A stretch of 64,000 nt of DNA from Acidovorax sp. Root219 (GTDB taxonomy: Bacteria > Pseudomonadota > Gammaproteobacteria > Burkholderiales > Burkholderiaceae_C), in the NCBI RefSeq assembly GCF_001428665.1, contig NZ_LMIJ01000046.1, positions 347-64,346 on the forward strand, given 5' to 3'. The position numbers were made by a program, and so were the translations under genes. Shown one piece after another: positions 45,661 through 56,222 of this stretch. The notes beneath the pieces are model-generated. The model was given only the letters and a program-made list of their open reading frames with translations, made no database searches and had not been told where the DNA came from. Numbering within the stretch: the first letter of the stretch is position 1; every line of letters starts with the position of its first letter.

Positions 45661-47006
45661 TGTGCCTCCCCCCGCTTGATGGCATGTTCGATCTCTTCCT
45701 GGATGGTGCTCCACTGGCGCAGGAACTGGCGCCGGCACATCTCGAAGAGCGCCAGGCCGGTGAGGAACACGAAGCCCGCACCGAACCAGGCCGTGAGGCC
45801 CTTGGCATCGATCATGGCGCCCATGAACTTGAGCTCGGATCCCAGGGCCGCGTTGAGCTGCAGGTGGTAGGTCATCTCCACCATGCATGCAGCACCCAGC
45901 ACGGCCACCAGGCCGGTACCGGCCAGGCCCATGTACGACACCCAGAGCTGGCGCAGCTTGCCGTACTTGGCCAGGCGCAGGTTCATCATGATCAGGCTGG
46001 CGATGCCGCCAGGGGCGTACATCACCATGAACAGGAACACCAGGCCCAGGTACAGCAGCCAGGCCTTGGATATCTCGGACAGCAGCACCGAGGCCAGCAC
46101 CAGCAGCACGGCGCCGATGATGGGCCCGAAGAAGAACGTGGCCCCGCCCAGGAAGGTGAACAGCAGGTAGCCGCCCGAACGCAGCACGTTCACGCTGTCG
46201 GCACCGGTCACGATCTCGAAGTTGATGGTGGCCAGCCCGCCGCCGATGCCGGCGAAGAAGCCCGCGATGATGAACGCGAAATAGCGCACGCGCTGCGTGT
46301 TGTAGCCGATGAACTCCACGCGCTCCGGGTTGTCGCGCACGGCATTCAGAATGCGGCCGAGCGGCGTGCCCGTGAAGGCGAACATGGCCGCCGTGCAGAC
46401 GAAGCAGTAGGCGGCAATCAGGTAGTACACCTGCATGCCAGAACCGAAGTTCAAGCCGAAGAAGGGCTTGCCGTAGACGCGGTCGGTGGTGATGCCGCCC
46501 TCGCCGCCGAAGAACTCGGGGAACATCAGCGCCATGGAGGCCACCAGTTCACCAATGCCCAGCGTGATCATGGCAAACGTGGTGCCCGACTTCTTGGTGG
46601 TCACGAAGCCCAGCAGGATGGCGAAGAACATGCCTGCCAGCCCGCCGACCAGTGGAATCAGCACCAGCGGGATGGGCAGCCCCCCCTTGGTCGCCATGTT
46701 CATGGCGTGGATGGCGATGAACGAGCCCAGGCCCGTGTAAACCGCGTGCCCGAAGCTGAGCATGCCGCCCTGCCCCAGCAGGATGTTGTAGGACAGGCAG
46801 ATGATGATCAGGTAGCCGATCTGCGAGAGCATGGTCAGCGCCAGGCCGCTGCGGAACACGTGGGGGGCCACGATCAGCATCGCGGCGAACAGCGACCAGA
46901 CGACGAAGCGGCCCACGTTCCACGGCTTGAACCGGTAGTGGGAGGTGCCCTGTGGGGCGCTGGCCTGTGGCGCAGCGCCGGAAACGGTGGTGGTGGATGA
47001 GGTCAT
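45657..47006 (-). CDS. livM: LivM-type ABC transporter permease with C-terminal extension
   Basis: A multi-spanning inner-membrane permease of 449 residues, against about 320-360 for common LivM cores. Core motifs are LSYNILLGQGGMLSFGHAVYTGLGSF, SGTTFAMITLGIGELVASMALM, GTPLGRILNAVRDNPERVEFIGYN and LGGATFFFGPIIGAV. After about residue 345, a further 100 residues add two more hydrophobic helices and a basic tail. It works with LivH. It overlaps livG by 4 nt and begins 4 nt after livH. Confidence 0.94.
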   Translation of the reverse strand: MTSSTTTVSGAAPQASAPQGTSHYRFKPWNVGRFVVWSLFAAMLIVAPHVFRSGLALTMLSQIGYLIIICLSYNILLGQGGMLSFGHAVYTGLGSFIAIHAMNMATKGGLPIPLVLIPLVGGLAGMFFAILLGFVTTKKSGTTFAMITLGIGELVASMALMFPEFFGGEGGITTDRVYGKPFFGLNFGSGMQVYYLIAAYCFVCTAAMFAFTGTPLGRILNAVRDNPERVEFIGYNTQRVRYFAFIIAGFFAGIGGGLATINFEIVTGADSVNVLRSGGYLLFTFLGGATFFFGPIIGAVLLVLASVLLSEISKAWLLYLGLVFLFMVMYAPGGIASLIMMNLRLAKYGKLRQLWVSYMGLAGTGLVAVLGAACMVEMTYHLQLNAALGSELKFMGAMIDAKGLTAWFGAGFVFLTGLALFEMCRRQFLRQWSTIQEEIEHAIKRGEAQ

Positions 47007-47010
47007 GGCA

Positions 47011-47964
47011 TCAGTCCTCGCGGGTGCCCAGCAGGCCCTTGGGACGGAAGATCAGGATGAGCACCAGGAACAGGTACGGAAGAATGGGCGCCACCTGGGA
47101 GATGGTGAGCTTGAGCAAGGGGTAGCCGAAGGTCTGGTCGGTCACCGCCACGCCCAGGGGTCGCAGCACGTGGATCATCGAATAGTCGAGCGCCACCGCG
47201 AAGGTCTGCACCAGGCCGATCAGCAGCGAAGCCAGGAACGCCCCAGTCAGCGATCCCATGCCGCCGACCACCACCACCACGAAGATGATGGAGCCGACCG
47301 AGCCCGCCATGGCCGGCTCGGTGACGTAGGTGTTGCCGCCAATCACGCCGGCCAGGCCGGCCAGGGCCGCGCCGCCGCCAAACACCAGCATGAACACACG
47401 CGGCACGTTGTGGCCCAGCGCCTCGACCATCTCGGGGTACTTGAGCGCCGCCTGGATCACCAGGCCGATGCGTGTGCGGGTGAGCAGCAGCCACACCGAC
47501 ACCAGCATCAGCAATGCGATCAGCATCACGAACGAGCGCGACCTGGGGAACTGCGTGCCGTACAGGCTGAACAGCGGGCCCTGCAATTGCGTGGGCAGAC
47601 CGTAGGGCACCGTGGCACGGCCCCAGACGAGCTGCACCAGCTCGAGGATCAGGTAGGACAGGCCGAAGGTCACGAGCAGCTCAGGCACGTGGCCGAACTT
47701 GTGCACGCGGCGCAGGCAGTAACGCTCGAACGCAGCACCGAGCGCGAAAACGAGGAGCGGCGCCAGCACCAGCGCCGGCCAGAAACCGATGACGCCCGAG
47801 ATGCTGTAGGCAAAGTAGGCACCCAGCATGTAGAAGCTGGTGTGTGCAAAGTTGAGCACACCCATCATGCTGAAAATCAGTGTGAGTCCCGAGCTCAGCA
47901 TGAACAGCAGCAGCCCGTAGCTCACGCCATTGAGCAGGGAGATCACGAAAAACTCAGGATTCAT
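47011..47964 (-). CDS. livH: LivH-type ABC transporter permease
   Basis: The 317 residues of this inner-membrane permease match LivH. Key segments are GLTLIFSMMGVLNFAHTSFYMLGAYFAY, LLTRTRIGLVIQAALKYPEMVEALG (loop contacting the ATPase) and FVVVVVGGMGSLTGAFLASLLIGL. The start at 47964 follows the terminator-like hairpin. It forms the import channel with LivM. Confidence 0.95.
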   Translation of the reverse strand: MNPEFFVISLLNGVSYGLLLFMLSSGLTLIFSMMGVLNFAHTSFYMLGAYFAYSISGVIGFWPALVLAPLLVFALGAAFERYCLRRVHKFGHVPELLVTFGLSYLILELVQLVWGRATVPYGLPTQLQGPLFSLYGTQFPRSRSFVMLIALLMLVSVWLLLTRTRIGLVIQAALKYPEMVEALGHNVPRVFMLVFGGGAALAGLAGVIGGNTYVTEPAMAGSVGSIIFVVVVVGGMGSLTGAFLASLLIGLVQTFAVALDYSMIHVLRPLGVAVTDQTFGYPLLKLTISQVAPILPYLFLVLILIFRPKGLLGTRED

Positions 47965-47986
47965 TGGAATTTTTCAGGTCAAGGGT

Positions 47987-48017
47987 AAAAAAAGAGGCCC
48001 GAGCCAGGTCGGGCCTC
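47987..48017 (-). terminator. Intrinsic terminator between the binding-protein gene and livH
   Basis: GAGGCCCGA and TCGGGCCTC are perfect 9-bp arms around a 6-base loop, followed on the minus strand by seven T. It sits 58 nt after the binding-protein gene and 22 nt before livH, so most transcripts probably end here. This fits the usual excess of periplasmic binding protein over permease; read-through would supply livHMGF. Confidence 0.9.
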
Positions 48018-48050
48018 GATACGCAGCAAAGGCCTGGTCAGGCCCCTATG

Positions 48051-48090
48051 GGCGCTTATAGGCGCTTATGGCCGCTTATGGTCGCTTCAT
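48051..48090. repeat. 10-bp tandem repeat, four copies, spanning a gene's stop codon
   Basis: Four consecutive decamers: GGCGCTTATA, GGCGCTTATG, GCCGCTTATG, GTCGCTTCAT. The last one and a half overlap the 3' end of the binding-protein gene (minus strand). Three copies supply a TAA on the minus strand, in three different frames because the period is 10. Confidence 0.9.
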
Positions 48091-49308
48091 CTGGCACGAG
48101 GTGGGCGTGCTGGCCACGAAGGGCTCGTAGTACTTCACGGGCACAAAGGTGTAGCCGGTGCTTTCCGAGTCGAGCGGGAACTTGCCGCCGGCCTTCTCCC
48201 ACTTGGAGATGAACAGGCCCTGCTGCAGCTGGTGGTCGGTCTTGCGCATCTCGACTTCGCCATTGAAGCTCTTGAACTTCATGCCTTCCAGGGCCGCCGC
48301 CACCTTCACAGGGTCGGTGGACTTGGTCTTCACGAAGGCTTCGGTGAGCATGGAGAAGGCGTGGTACACGGCTCCGGTGTACATGTCGTCGTTGAACTTC
48401 TTCTTGTAGTCCACCACGATCTTGTTGATTTCGCCCGGCAGGTTGATGTGCGCGTAGGCCACCATGTACACACGGCCAGCGGCGGCCGAGCCCATTGCGG
48501 TCGGGCTGCCGGTGACGGAGCCGTAGTAGGTGTAGAAGTTGACGTTGTTCAGGCCGGCGTCGTTGGCGGCCTTGATCAGGAGCGCCAGGTCGGAACCCCA
48601 GTTGCCGGTGATCACGCTGTCGGCGCCCGACTGCTTGATCTTGGCGATGTAGGGCGAGAAGTCGCGCACCTGGGCCAGGGGGTGCAGGTCGTCGCCGACG
48701 AATTGCACGTCAGGGCGCTTGCGGGCCATCATTTCCTTGGCGTACTTGGAGACCTGGTGGCCGTGCGCGTAGTTCTGGTTGATCAGGTAGACCTTCTTGA
48801 CTTCGGGCATGTCCTTCATGAAGGTGGTCAGCGCTTCCATCTTCATGGAGGTGTCAGCGTCCAGGCGGAAGTGCCAGTAGCTGCACTTGCTGTTGGTCAG
48901 GTCCGGGTCCACGGCGGCGTAGTTCAGATACACGACTTCCTTGCCGGGATTGCGTGCGTTGTGCTTTTCCAGCGCATCCATGATCGCCAGGGCCGGGCCC
49001 GAGCCGTTGCCCTGCACCACGTAGCGCGCGCCCTGGTCCATGGCCGAGCGCAGTGCGCTGGTGGTCTCTTGCGGGCTGAGCTTGTTGTCGATGCCGATGA
49101 TCTCGAACTTCACTCCGGCAGCGTTCTTCTTGTTGAACTCTTCGGAGATGAACTGGAAGCTCTTGAGCTGGTTGGTTCCCACGGCCGCCATCAAGCCCGA
49201 AAGCGGGTCGAGCCAGGCGATCTTGACGGTCTCACCTTTTTGAGCGAATGCGGCGCCAGCGCTCGCCAACAGGACGGTGGCTGCTACAGCCTTCATAGCG
49301 AATTTCAT
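48076..49308 (-). CDS. Liv-type ABC transporter substrate-binding protein
   Basis: A periplasmic binding protein of 410 residues. Its signal peptide is about residues 1-23 (MKFAMKAVAATVLLASAGAA, then FAQ). The mature part is a class I fold of the LivJ/LivK (leucine-type) family: VKIAWLDPLSGLMAAVGTNQLK, GIDNKLSPQETTSALRSAMDQGARYVV, INQNYAHGHQVSKYAKEM and GADSVITGNWGSDLALLIK. The ligand cannot be read from the sequence. The neighbouring acyl-CoA synthetase and beta-oxidation genes suggest a carboxylic acid rather than a branched-chain amino acid. ATG at 49308 has an AAGGAGACAAAACC leader. Confidence 0.94.
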   Translation of the reverse strand: MKFAMKAVAATVLLASAGAAFAQKGETVKIAWLDPLSGLMAAVGTNQLKSFQFISEEFNKKNAAGVKFEIIGIDNKLSPQETTSALRSAMDQGARYVVQGNGSGPALAIMDALEKHNARNPGKEVVYLNYAAVDPDLTNSKCSYWHFRLDADTSMKMEALTTFMKDMPEVKKVYLINQNYAHGHQVSKYAKEMMARKRPDVQFVGDDLHPLAQVRDFSPYIAKIKQSGADSVITGNWGSDLALLIKAANDAGLNNVNFYTYYGSVTGSPTAMGSAAAGRVYMVAYAHINLPGEINKIVVDYKKKFNDDMYTGAVYHAFSMLTEAFVKTKSTDPVKVAAALEGMKFKSFNGEVEMRKTDHQLQQGLFISKWEKAGGKFPLDSESTGYTFVPVKYYEPFVASTPTSCQMKRP

Positions 49309-49496
49309 GGTTTTGTCTCCTTGTAAATCGACACGACGCAGCGTACCGCGTTGCAACACGACGCCCCTCAGGGATTGCCCCTACCGGCGTCGCCCACGTG
49401 ACTGGCGGGCACTCCCCCGAGCGCCGCACCAGCCTGGGGCAGCGCTGACAACAGCCCTCGCGACCTTCGCGAAGACCTGCCCAGCGCAGCCCCGGA

Positions 49497-51140
<1,644 letters not shown>

Positions 51141-51356
51141 GTGTGCTCCTTGAATGTTGTGGTGAAGTGGGCAATCATCGTAACGCGCGCTGGCCTGCTG
51201 CGGGGTCTCCGAAGCGCCCCTTTCGGCTGCGTGCCACGCGGGCTTCCTGGCTGCGCAGTGTGCGGCGTGGGCCGCTTGGCGCCAACACCTGTCGCCCGCC
51301 CGACAAAGGCCAAGGGATTACCCTGCATGCCGCTGTGCGCTGCGAGAATTGGCAGC

Positions 51357-52043
51357 ATGCTCTGCCTCGCCCCGCACGCCCAGCGCTTCATCACCGCCCA
51401 GCCCTGGTCCGCCGGCCTGCCGGCGGCCATGCAGGAGCGCGTGCGCGCCGAAGTGTTCGAAGAAAGCGGTGACAAGGGCGACGTGATGATGCCCGCTGGC
51501 AGCGCCGTGCAGGGCTGGCACGCCGTGCTCTCGGGCCTGGTGATGCTGCAAAGCCCGGCCAGCCGCGGCCGCGCGTCGGCCTTCATCGGCGTGCCCGATG
51601 GCGAATGGTTCGGCGAAGGCTCGGCCATGAAGCCCGAGCCCCGCAGGTACCACGTGGTGGCCCTGCGCCCTACCCGCCTCATGTGCCTGCCGCTGCCGGT
51701 CTTTGCCGCGCTGCGCGAGAGCAGCCTGGCCTTCAACCAGTTCCTGGTGCTGCACCTGAACATGCGGCTCGGGCAGGCCATGACCATCATCGAGGCCGGG
51801 CGCACGCAGTCCACCGAGCACCGCGTGGCGCTGTACCTGAGCCGCCTGTTCTGGCCCAGCACGCGCCGGCTCAACCTGACGCAGGACGAGCTGGGCCAGC
51901 TCGTGGGCCTGTCGCGCCAGACAGTCAACCGCGTGCTGCGCTCGCTCGAAGGCATGGGCATCGTGTCGCTGGATTTCGGCAAGGTGGCCATCGTGGACGA
52001 CGACGCGCTGGGCGCATACCTCGCCGCCACCGCAGCCGCCTGA
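51357..52043 (+). CDS. Crp/Fnr-family transcriptional regulator
   Basis: About 228 residues: a cyclic-nucleotide-binding-like domain (about 20-140, AGSAVQGWHAVLSGLVML and GEWFGEGSAM) and a C-terminal Crp-type winged helix (LNLTQDELGQLVGLSRQTVNRVLRSLEGMG). The four Cys of FNR for an iron-sulfur cluster are absent, so it is not a redox FNR. The ATG at 51357 gives the usual length; an ATG at 51327 would add 10 residues. It diverges from the acyl-CoA synthetase gene, which it may control. No Crp/Fnr-type box was noticed between them. Confidence 0.9.
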   Translation: MLCLAPHAQRFITAQPWSAGLPAAMQERVRAEVFEESGDKGDVMMPAGSAVQGWHAVLSGLVMLQSPASRGRASAFIGVPDGEWFGEGSAMKPEPRRYHVVALRPTRLMCLPLPVFAALRESSLAFNQFLVLHLNMRLGQAMTIIEAGRTQSTEHRVALYLSRLFWPSTRRLNLTQDELGQLVGLSRQTVNRVLRSLEGMGIVSLDFGKVAIVDDDALGAYLAATAAA

Positions 52044-52075
52044 AAGGACATTAAAAGGGGCATCAGGATCCTGGC

Positions 52076-53782
52076 TTACTGGAGGCTCAGGCGCGTGGCC
52101 TTCTGGTCGGCGTCGAAGATGAACTTGCGCGGCCAGGGCTGCCACTCCTGGCCCAGGCCCGCATGGTTGGGGTTGCCGGTGTGCACAAAGGCACGCACGC
52201 TGTCCATCATCACGCCCGAGAGCGCCAGCCGGCCCGGCTGGTTGGCCGTGCTGTTGGCCGCTTTGGCCAGCAGCGAGGGGCCGAAGTTGCCGAACACGAA
52301 GGGCAGATCGAAGCCGTGGGCTGCGCCGTACACATCGTTCCAGGGCGCGGGCTGCTGGGCCCAGTTGAACTGGTAGCTCCAGACGTTGGTCTGCTGCGTG
52401 CGCAGGGTATTGAGCAGGCTGTCGCGGCTCGGCTCGATGAATACGCTGCCCAGCAGCTTCATGCGCGCGTTGTAGCCCGTGGCAGGGGCTGTGACCGGCA
52501 GGTAGGAGGCATCGACGATGTCCGCCACCGTGAGCATGGTGGGCGCATCGGGGTTGAAGGCCTGCGTCATCGCGAAGCGCTCGGCGTCGCTGATCTTCAT
52601 GCCCGGCTTGCCGCCCAGGAGGGCGAGGAACGGGGCAAAGAGCTTGGCCTCGTCGGCCGTGTAGCCCGAGAGCACTGGCACCTTGTGGTAGCGTCCGGCC
52701 GCCATCTCTGCGATCGGATCCACCGGCAGCACCACGCCATCGGGGATGGGGCCCGAGCCCGTGAGCCCGCTTTTCAGCACCGTCTGCAGCACCACGCGGC
52801 CGTCCTTGCCACGCAGGTAGCTGGCGGTCTGTGCAGGTGTCCAGCCAGCCACCAGCGCCGCCGCAGCTGCAGCATCGGGCGCCAGGCCATCGGCCAGCGC
52901 CAGGGCCGCCAGCAGCGCAGCCGACTGGCCCGCGTATTTGGAGGCAGGGTTGAGCGTGGGGATGGAGCCTGCAGGCAACTGGCTCGCCAGCGAGGTGCCA
53001 CCGCTGATCGGCAGGGCCTTGTGGAACAGGCCCGCCGCCTGGGGCGAGGTGAGCAGCGCCAGCACGTTGCCGGCACCGGCCGACTGCCCCATCAGCGTGA
53101 CGTTGCCCGCATTGCCGCCAAAGTTGCCGATATTGCGCTGGATGAACGACAGGGCCTGCACGTTGTCGAGCAGCGCGTAGTTGCCGGTATAGGCCTGCGT
53201 ACCGGTATGCAGCTGCGGCATCTGGAAGAAGCCCAGCACGTCGAGCCGGTAGTTGGCCGTGACCACCACCGCGTTGGCCGAGCGGGCCAGAGCCGCCCCG
53301 TCATAGACCGGGTCGGCCGTGTAGCCCGAGATGGCGCTGCCGCCGTGCAGGAACAGCAGCACGGGCAGGTTGTCCTGCGTGGTCGCAGGGCGCCAGATGT
53401 TCAGCGTCAGGCAGTCCTCGTTGCCCACGGGCGTGCCCAGGGTCTGGCCGATGCTGTCGTCAAAGCGGTTGTTGGCCCCGGGGCCATACAGGCGCCCCAT
53501 CTGCAGGCAGGCATTGCCAAAGCGCGTGGCATCGCGCTCGCCGCTCCAGGCCACAGGCGCCACGGGGGGCTGCCAGCGCAGCTCGCCAACGGGGGGCCGG
53601 GCAAAGGGGATGCCCTTCCACGAATAGGTGCCCGTGGTGGCGCTGGCATCCACGCCGCGCACTGAGCCGTACGCGGTCTCACGCATCTCGGGCGCAGTGC
53701 CCGAACCACCGCCACAGCCGGCCACCGCCAGCACGGAAAGGACTGCTCCCAGGCATTGCATACGCCAGCGCACATCGACCAT
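52076..53782 (-). CDS. Type-B carboxylesterase lipoprotein
   Basis: 568 residues. The N-terminus has a lipoprotein signal (hydrophobic run then LAVAGC, lipid-acceptor Cys23) so it is likely anchored to the outer membrane or periplasmic side. The mature enzyme is a type-B carboxylesterase with FARPPVGELRWQPP, EDCLTLNIW, oxyanion HGGS at 146-149 and nucleophile GQSAGAG (Ser234). The His is probably in GAAHGFDLPFVFG. It hydrolyses esters of unknown type. AAAGGAGACAAGAC precedes the ATG at 53782. It faces a divergent AraC regulator. Confidence 0.93.
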   Translation of the reverse strand: MVDVRWRMQCLGAVLSVLAVAGCGGGSGTAPEMRETAYGSVRGVDASATTGTYSWKGIPFARPPVGELRWQPPVAPVAWSGERDATRFGNACLQMGRLYGPGANNRFDDSIGQTLGTPVGNEDCLTLNIWRPATTQDNLPVLLFLHGGSAISGYTADPVYDGAALARSANAVVVTANYRLDVLGFFQMPQLHTGTQAYTGNYALLDNVQALSFIQRNIGNFGGNAGNVTLMGQSAGAGNVLALLTSPQAAGLFHKALPISGGTSLASQLPAGSIPTLNPASKYAGQSAALLAALALADGLAPDAAAAAALVAGWTPAQTASYLRGKDGRVVLQTVLKSGLTGSGPIPDGVVLPVDPIAEMAAGRYHKVPVLSGYTADEAKLFAPFLALLGGKPGMKISDAERFAMTQAFNPDAPTMLTVADIVDASYLPVTAPATGYNARMKLLGSVFIEPSRDSLLNTLRTQQTNVWSYQFNWAQQPAPWNDVYGAAHGFDLPFVFGNFGPSLLAKAANSTANQPGRLALSGVMMDSVRAFVHTGNPNHAGLGQEWQPWPRKFIFDADQKATRLSLQ

Positions 53783-53975
53783 GTCTTGTCTCCTTTGGGG
53801 TTTTCTCAAAACGGGTCGGGCCTCTGTGTACAGTAACGTGACGCCAGGGCACAACCTCGACGCCGATTGTGGAAAGGAGCAGGCCTTTCGCTACTATCGC
53901 AACCTTGCCAAAACACTGACTTCAGCTCCCACCTCGCGTAAACCCTGAGCCCACCGTGACCTCGATCGCAACCCG

Positions 53976-54995
53976 ATGACCCCCCGCACAAGTTCCGCCG
54001 CCTGGGTGCGCGGCACCACCGACATGATGGCCGCCGAGGGCCTGCCCGTGGCCGAGCTGTGCAGCGAGGCCGGCATCGACCTGGCGGCGCTGCAGCAGCC
54101 CCATGCGCGCGTGGATGTGGACCGGATCAGCCAGCTGTGGGAGCTGGCCGTGGCGCGCTCCGGCAAGCTGGACCTGGGGCTTTGCCCCCAGCTCACCGCG
54201 CGCTATGGCAACGTGGACGTGGTGGGCTACGCGCTTGCATCGGGCCCGAACCTCATGGTCGGCTTTCAGCACCTCACGCGCCACATGGCGGTGATATCCG
54301 ACTGCACCGCGTTCGAGCTGGAGCGCGAAGCGCGCGGCTACTGGTTCTCCATCGCGCACATCGGCGGTACGCGCCCGGTTCCGCGCCAGCGGGTCGAATA
54401 CGCGCTGCTCACCCTGTTCACGCTGTGCGGCTGGCTCACGCGCCGCGAGCTCAAGCCCATCGCCGTGGAACTGACCACGCCGCAGCCGGCGCCTTGCAGC
54501 GAGGCACGCTACGAAAAAGCCTTCGGCCTGCTGCCCCGCTTCGCGCAGCAGGCCAGCCGCATCCTGCTGGCCGAGGCCGACATGCTGGCCGACATCCCCA
54601 CGCACAACCCGAGCCTGTGGGCCATGCACGAGCGGCTGGTGGAGACCGAGCTTGATCACCTGGGCCACTCGCTGGCGAGCACGCGCGTGCGCGCTGAGGT
54701 GGCGCGCATCCTGCACAAGGGCGAGCCGCGCCGCGACGACATCGCCGCGCGCCTGAACATGACCGACCGCACCCTGCAGCGCCGGCTGCAGGCCGAATCG
54801 GCCACCTACCAGCAACTGCTGGACGACACGCGCTGCGAACTCGCACGCCAGTACCTGGCCGACCCGCGCCGCAACCTGACCGAAGTGGCCGACCTGCTGG
54901 GTTTTGCCGACCAGAGCAACATGTTCCGCGCCTGCAAGCGCTGGTTCGGCATGCCGCCCGGGCAATACCGGGCACTGCTGCAACAGGGGGTCTGA
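53976..54995 (+). CDS. AraC-family transcriptional regulator
   Basis: A 339-residue regulator with an N-terminal arabinose-binding-like domain of the OruR/ArgR type (about 1-190) and a C-terminal AraC helix-turn-helix pair (about 235-335, DDIAARLNMTDRTLQRRLQAE and NLTEVADLLGFADQSNMFRACKRWFGMPPGQYR). It diverges from the carboxylesterase gene across a 193-bp region and probably controls it in response to the ester or a product. ATG at 53976. Confidence 0.93.
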   Translation: MTPRTSSAAWVRGTTDMMAAEGLPVAELCSEAGIDLAALQQPHARVDVDRISQLWELAVARSGKLDLGLCPQLTARYGNVDVVGYALASGPNLMVGFQHLTRHMAVISDCTAFELEREARGYWFSIAHIGGTRPVPRQRVEYALLTLFTLCGWLTRRELKPIAVELTTPQPAPCSEARYEKAFGLLPRFAQQASRILLAEADMLADIPTHNPSLWAMHERLVETELDHLGHSLASTRVRAEVARILHKGEPRRDDIAARLNMTDRTLQRRLQAESATYQQLLDDTRCELARQYLADPRRNLTEVADLLGFADQSNMFRACKRWFGMPPGQYRALLQQGV

Positions 54996-55023
54996 CAGCT
55001 GCACCCGGAACGCACCCCAGCGC

Positions 55024-55491
55024 TCAGGCGCCTTCCGGAATCAGCCCCTTGCTGTTGAACGCGATCTGACCATACATCAGCTCATAGACCAATTGCTTGA
55101 TCTCGATCTGGTTGAACGGATCACCCTCCTTGAAGCTGGCCTCCCACTCCCGCGTGCCCTCGTCGTTGAGCACCACCGCGTCGGGGCGCAGGCGCACCGC
55201 AAAGATGGGCAACCGGGTTCCGGTAAGAGGATTGAGCGTGAGAAACAAGACCCGGCCCCACACCGCCTCGGCACCATCGCTGCAGATCAGCAGGTAAGGC
55301 GACGATTCACCCGAGGGCGTGGTGATCACCACGTCCTGCCCCACATCGGCCACGAAGAAGCCCACATCGGGCAAGCCGCTGGCCTGCTTGAGCGAGGCAA
55401 GAAACGCGGTATACGCCTGCCGGATTTCATGGCAGTCGCGCGCCCTGCGCAAAGCTGTCTGGCTGTTGGAAGGCATCTTCTCTGTGAACAT
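55024..55491 (-). CDS. Hypothetical protein, about 155 residues
   Basis: A soluble, unrecognised protein. It begins MFTEKMPSNSQTALRRARDC, has a hydrophobic-core stretch LKQASGLPDVGFFVADVGQDV, a central VWGRVLFLTLNPLTGTRLPI and ends NSKGLIPEGA. The frame and codon use look real. A GTG at 55512 could extend it by 7 residues. It converges on the AraC gene and shares no obvious operon partner. Confidence 0.65.
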   Translation of the reverse strand: MFTEKMPSNSQTALRRARDCHEIRQAYTAFLASLKQASGLPDVGFFVADVGQDVVITTPSGESSPYLLICSDGAEAVWGRVLFLTLNPLTGTRLPIFAVRLRPDAVVLNDEGTREWEASFKEGDPFNQIEIKQLVYELMYGQIAFNSKGLIPEGA

Positions 55492-55597
55492 AGGCAATCT
55501 CCGGTAGATCACCGACCGTGGCAGGTGGGGAGGCTGCGGTCAAGAAAATTAAGACCATCGCAAAGGCGGCCATGGGCCGGCGCAAGAGAGTCGGGCT

Positions 55598-55876
55598 TCA
55601 GGCTTTGCGCCCCGGCACCATCTGGATGGTGGCCAGCCCCACCTGGCGGCGCGGTACCAGCCAGTGCACCCACAGGCCCCGCAGCCAGGCCAGGGTGAAG
55701 ACCACCGCCAGCGCCAGCACACCCCAGTGCTGGGCCTGCCAGGCGATGTAGAAGGCAAATGGCTGCGCCATCAGCCCGGCCAGGCAGGCCAGGCGGCGCG
55801 CAGGCTCATGGGCGGACTGGGACAGCCACACGGCAACGGCGCCGAGCACTGCGATGGCCCATTGATCGAGCGTCAT
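55598..55876 (-). CDS. Small membrane protein, second gene of a LexA-box operon
   Basis: 92 residues with two to three hydrophobic helices (MTLDQWAIAVLGAVAVWLSQ; LAGLMAQPFAFYIAWQAQHW; LALAVVFTLAWLRGLWVHW). The start at 55876 is chosen because MTLDQWAIAVLGAVAVWLSQ is a natural beginning; an ATG at 55900, overlapping the previous stop by one base, is the alternative. The family is not recognised. It follows the 101-residue gene by 23 nt (or overlaps it) and should share its promoter and LexA box. Confidence 0.65.
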   Translation of the reverse strand: MTLDQWAIAVLGAVAVWLSQSAHEPARRLACLAGLMAQPFAFYIAWQAQHWGVLALAVVFTLAWLRGLWVHWLVPRRQVGLATIQMVPGRKA

Positions 55877-55899
55877 GCCAGCGATCTCTGCGCCCGGCA

Positions 55900-56205
55900 T
55901 CAGGCCAGGCGCACTTCGAAGTACGCGCCATCGACCTCGCCCAGGCCCTGGTAGCCGGCCTCGCGGGCGGCATTGGCCGCCTTCGTCCACTGGCCGGCCA
56001 TGGCCAGGTCCTCGGCGCTGACATCATTGCCGTCAGACTCTTCCAGTTGCATCACGGCACGCAGCGCATCGGCCACCACGTCGGGGCCGCCCAGCTTGCG
56101 CTCCAGCACACGCAGGTAGCGGGCCTCGGCAGCTGTGCGCTCCTTGGCCGGCAGTTCAGGGTAGTCGCGCAGGGCGACGCTGTAGGTGGTTTCGATGGTG
56201 TCCAT
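55900..56205 (-). CDS. Unknown 101-residue protein directly behind a LexA box
   Basis: An acidic, soluble, helical protein: MDTIETTYSVALRDYPELPA, then RYLRVLERKLGGPDVVADALRAVMQLEESDGNDV. No catalytic motif was recognised. A strong Shine-Dalgarno (AGAAGGAG) precedes the ATG at 56205, and a perfect 20-bp LexA-type palindrome ends 17 nt ahead of the start codon. I infer SOS-dependent expression. It is first in a two-gene unit with the small membrane protein. Confidence 0.75.
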   Translation of the reverse strand: MDTIETTYSVALRDYPELPAKERTAAEARYLRVLERKLGGPDVVADALRAVMQLEESDGNDVSAEDLAMAGQWTKAANAAREAGYQGLGEVDGAYFEVRLA

Positions 56206-56222
56206 GGGTGGCTCCTTCTAGA

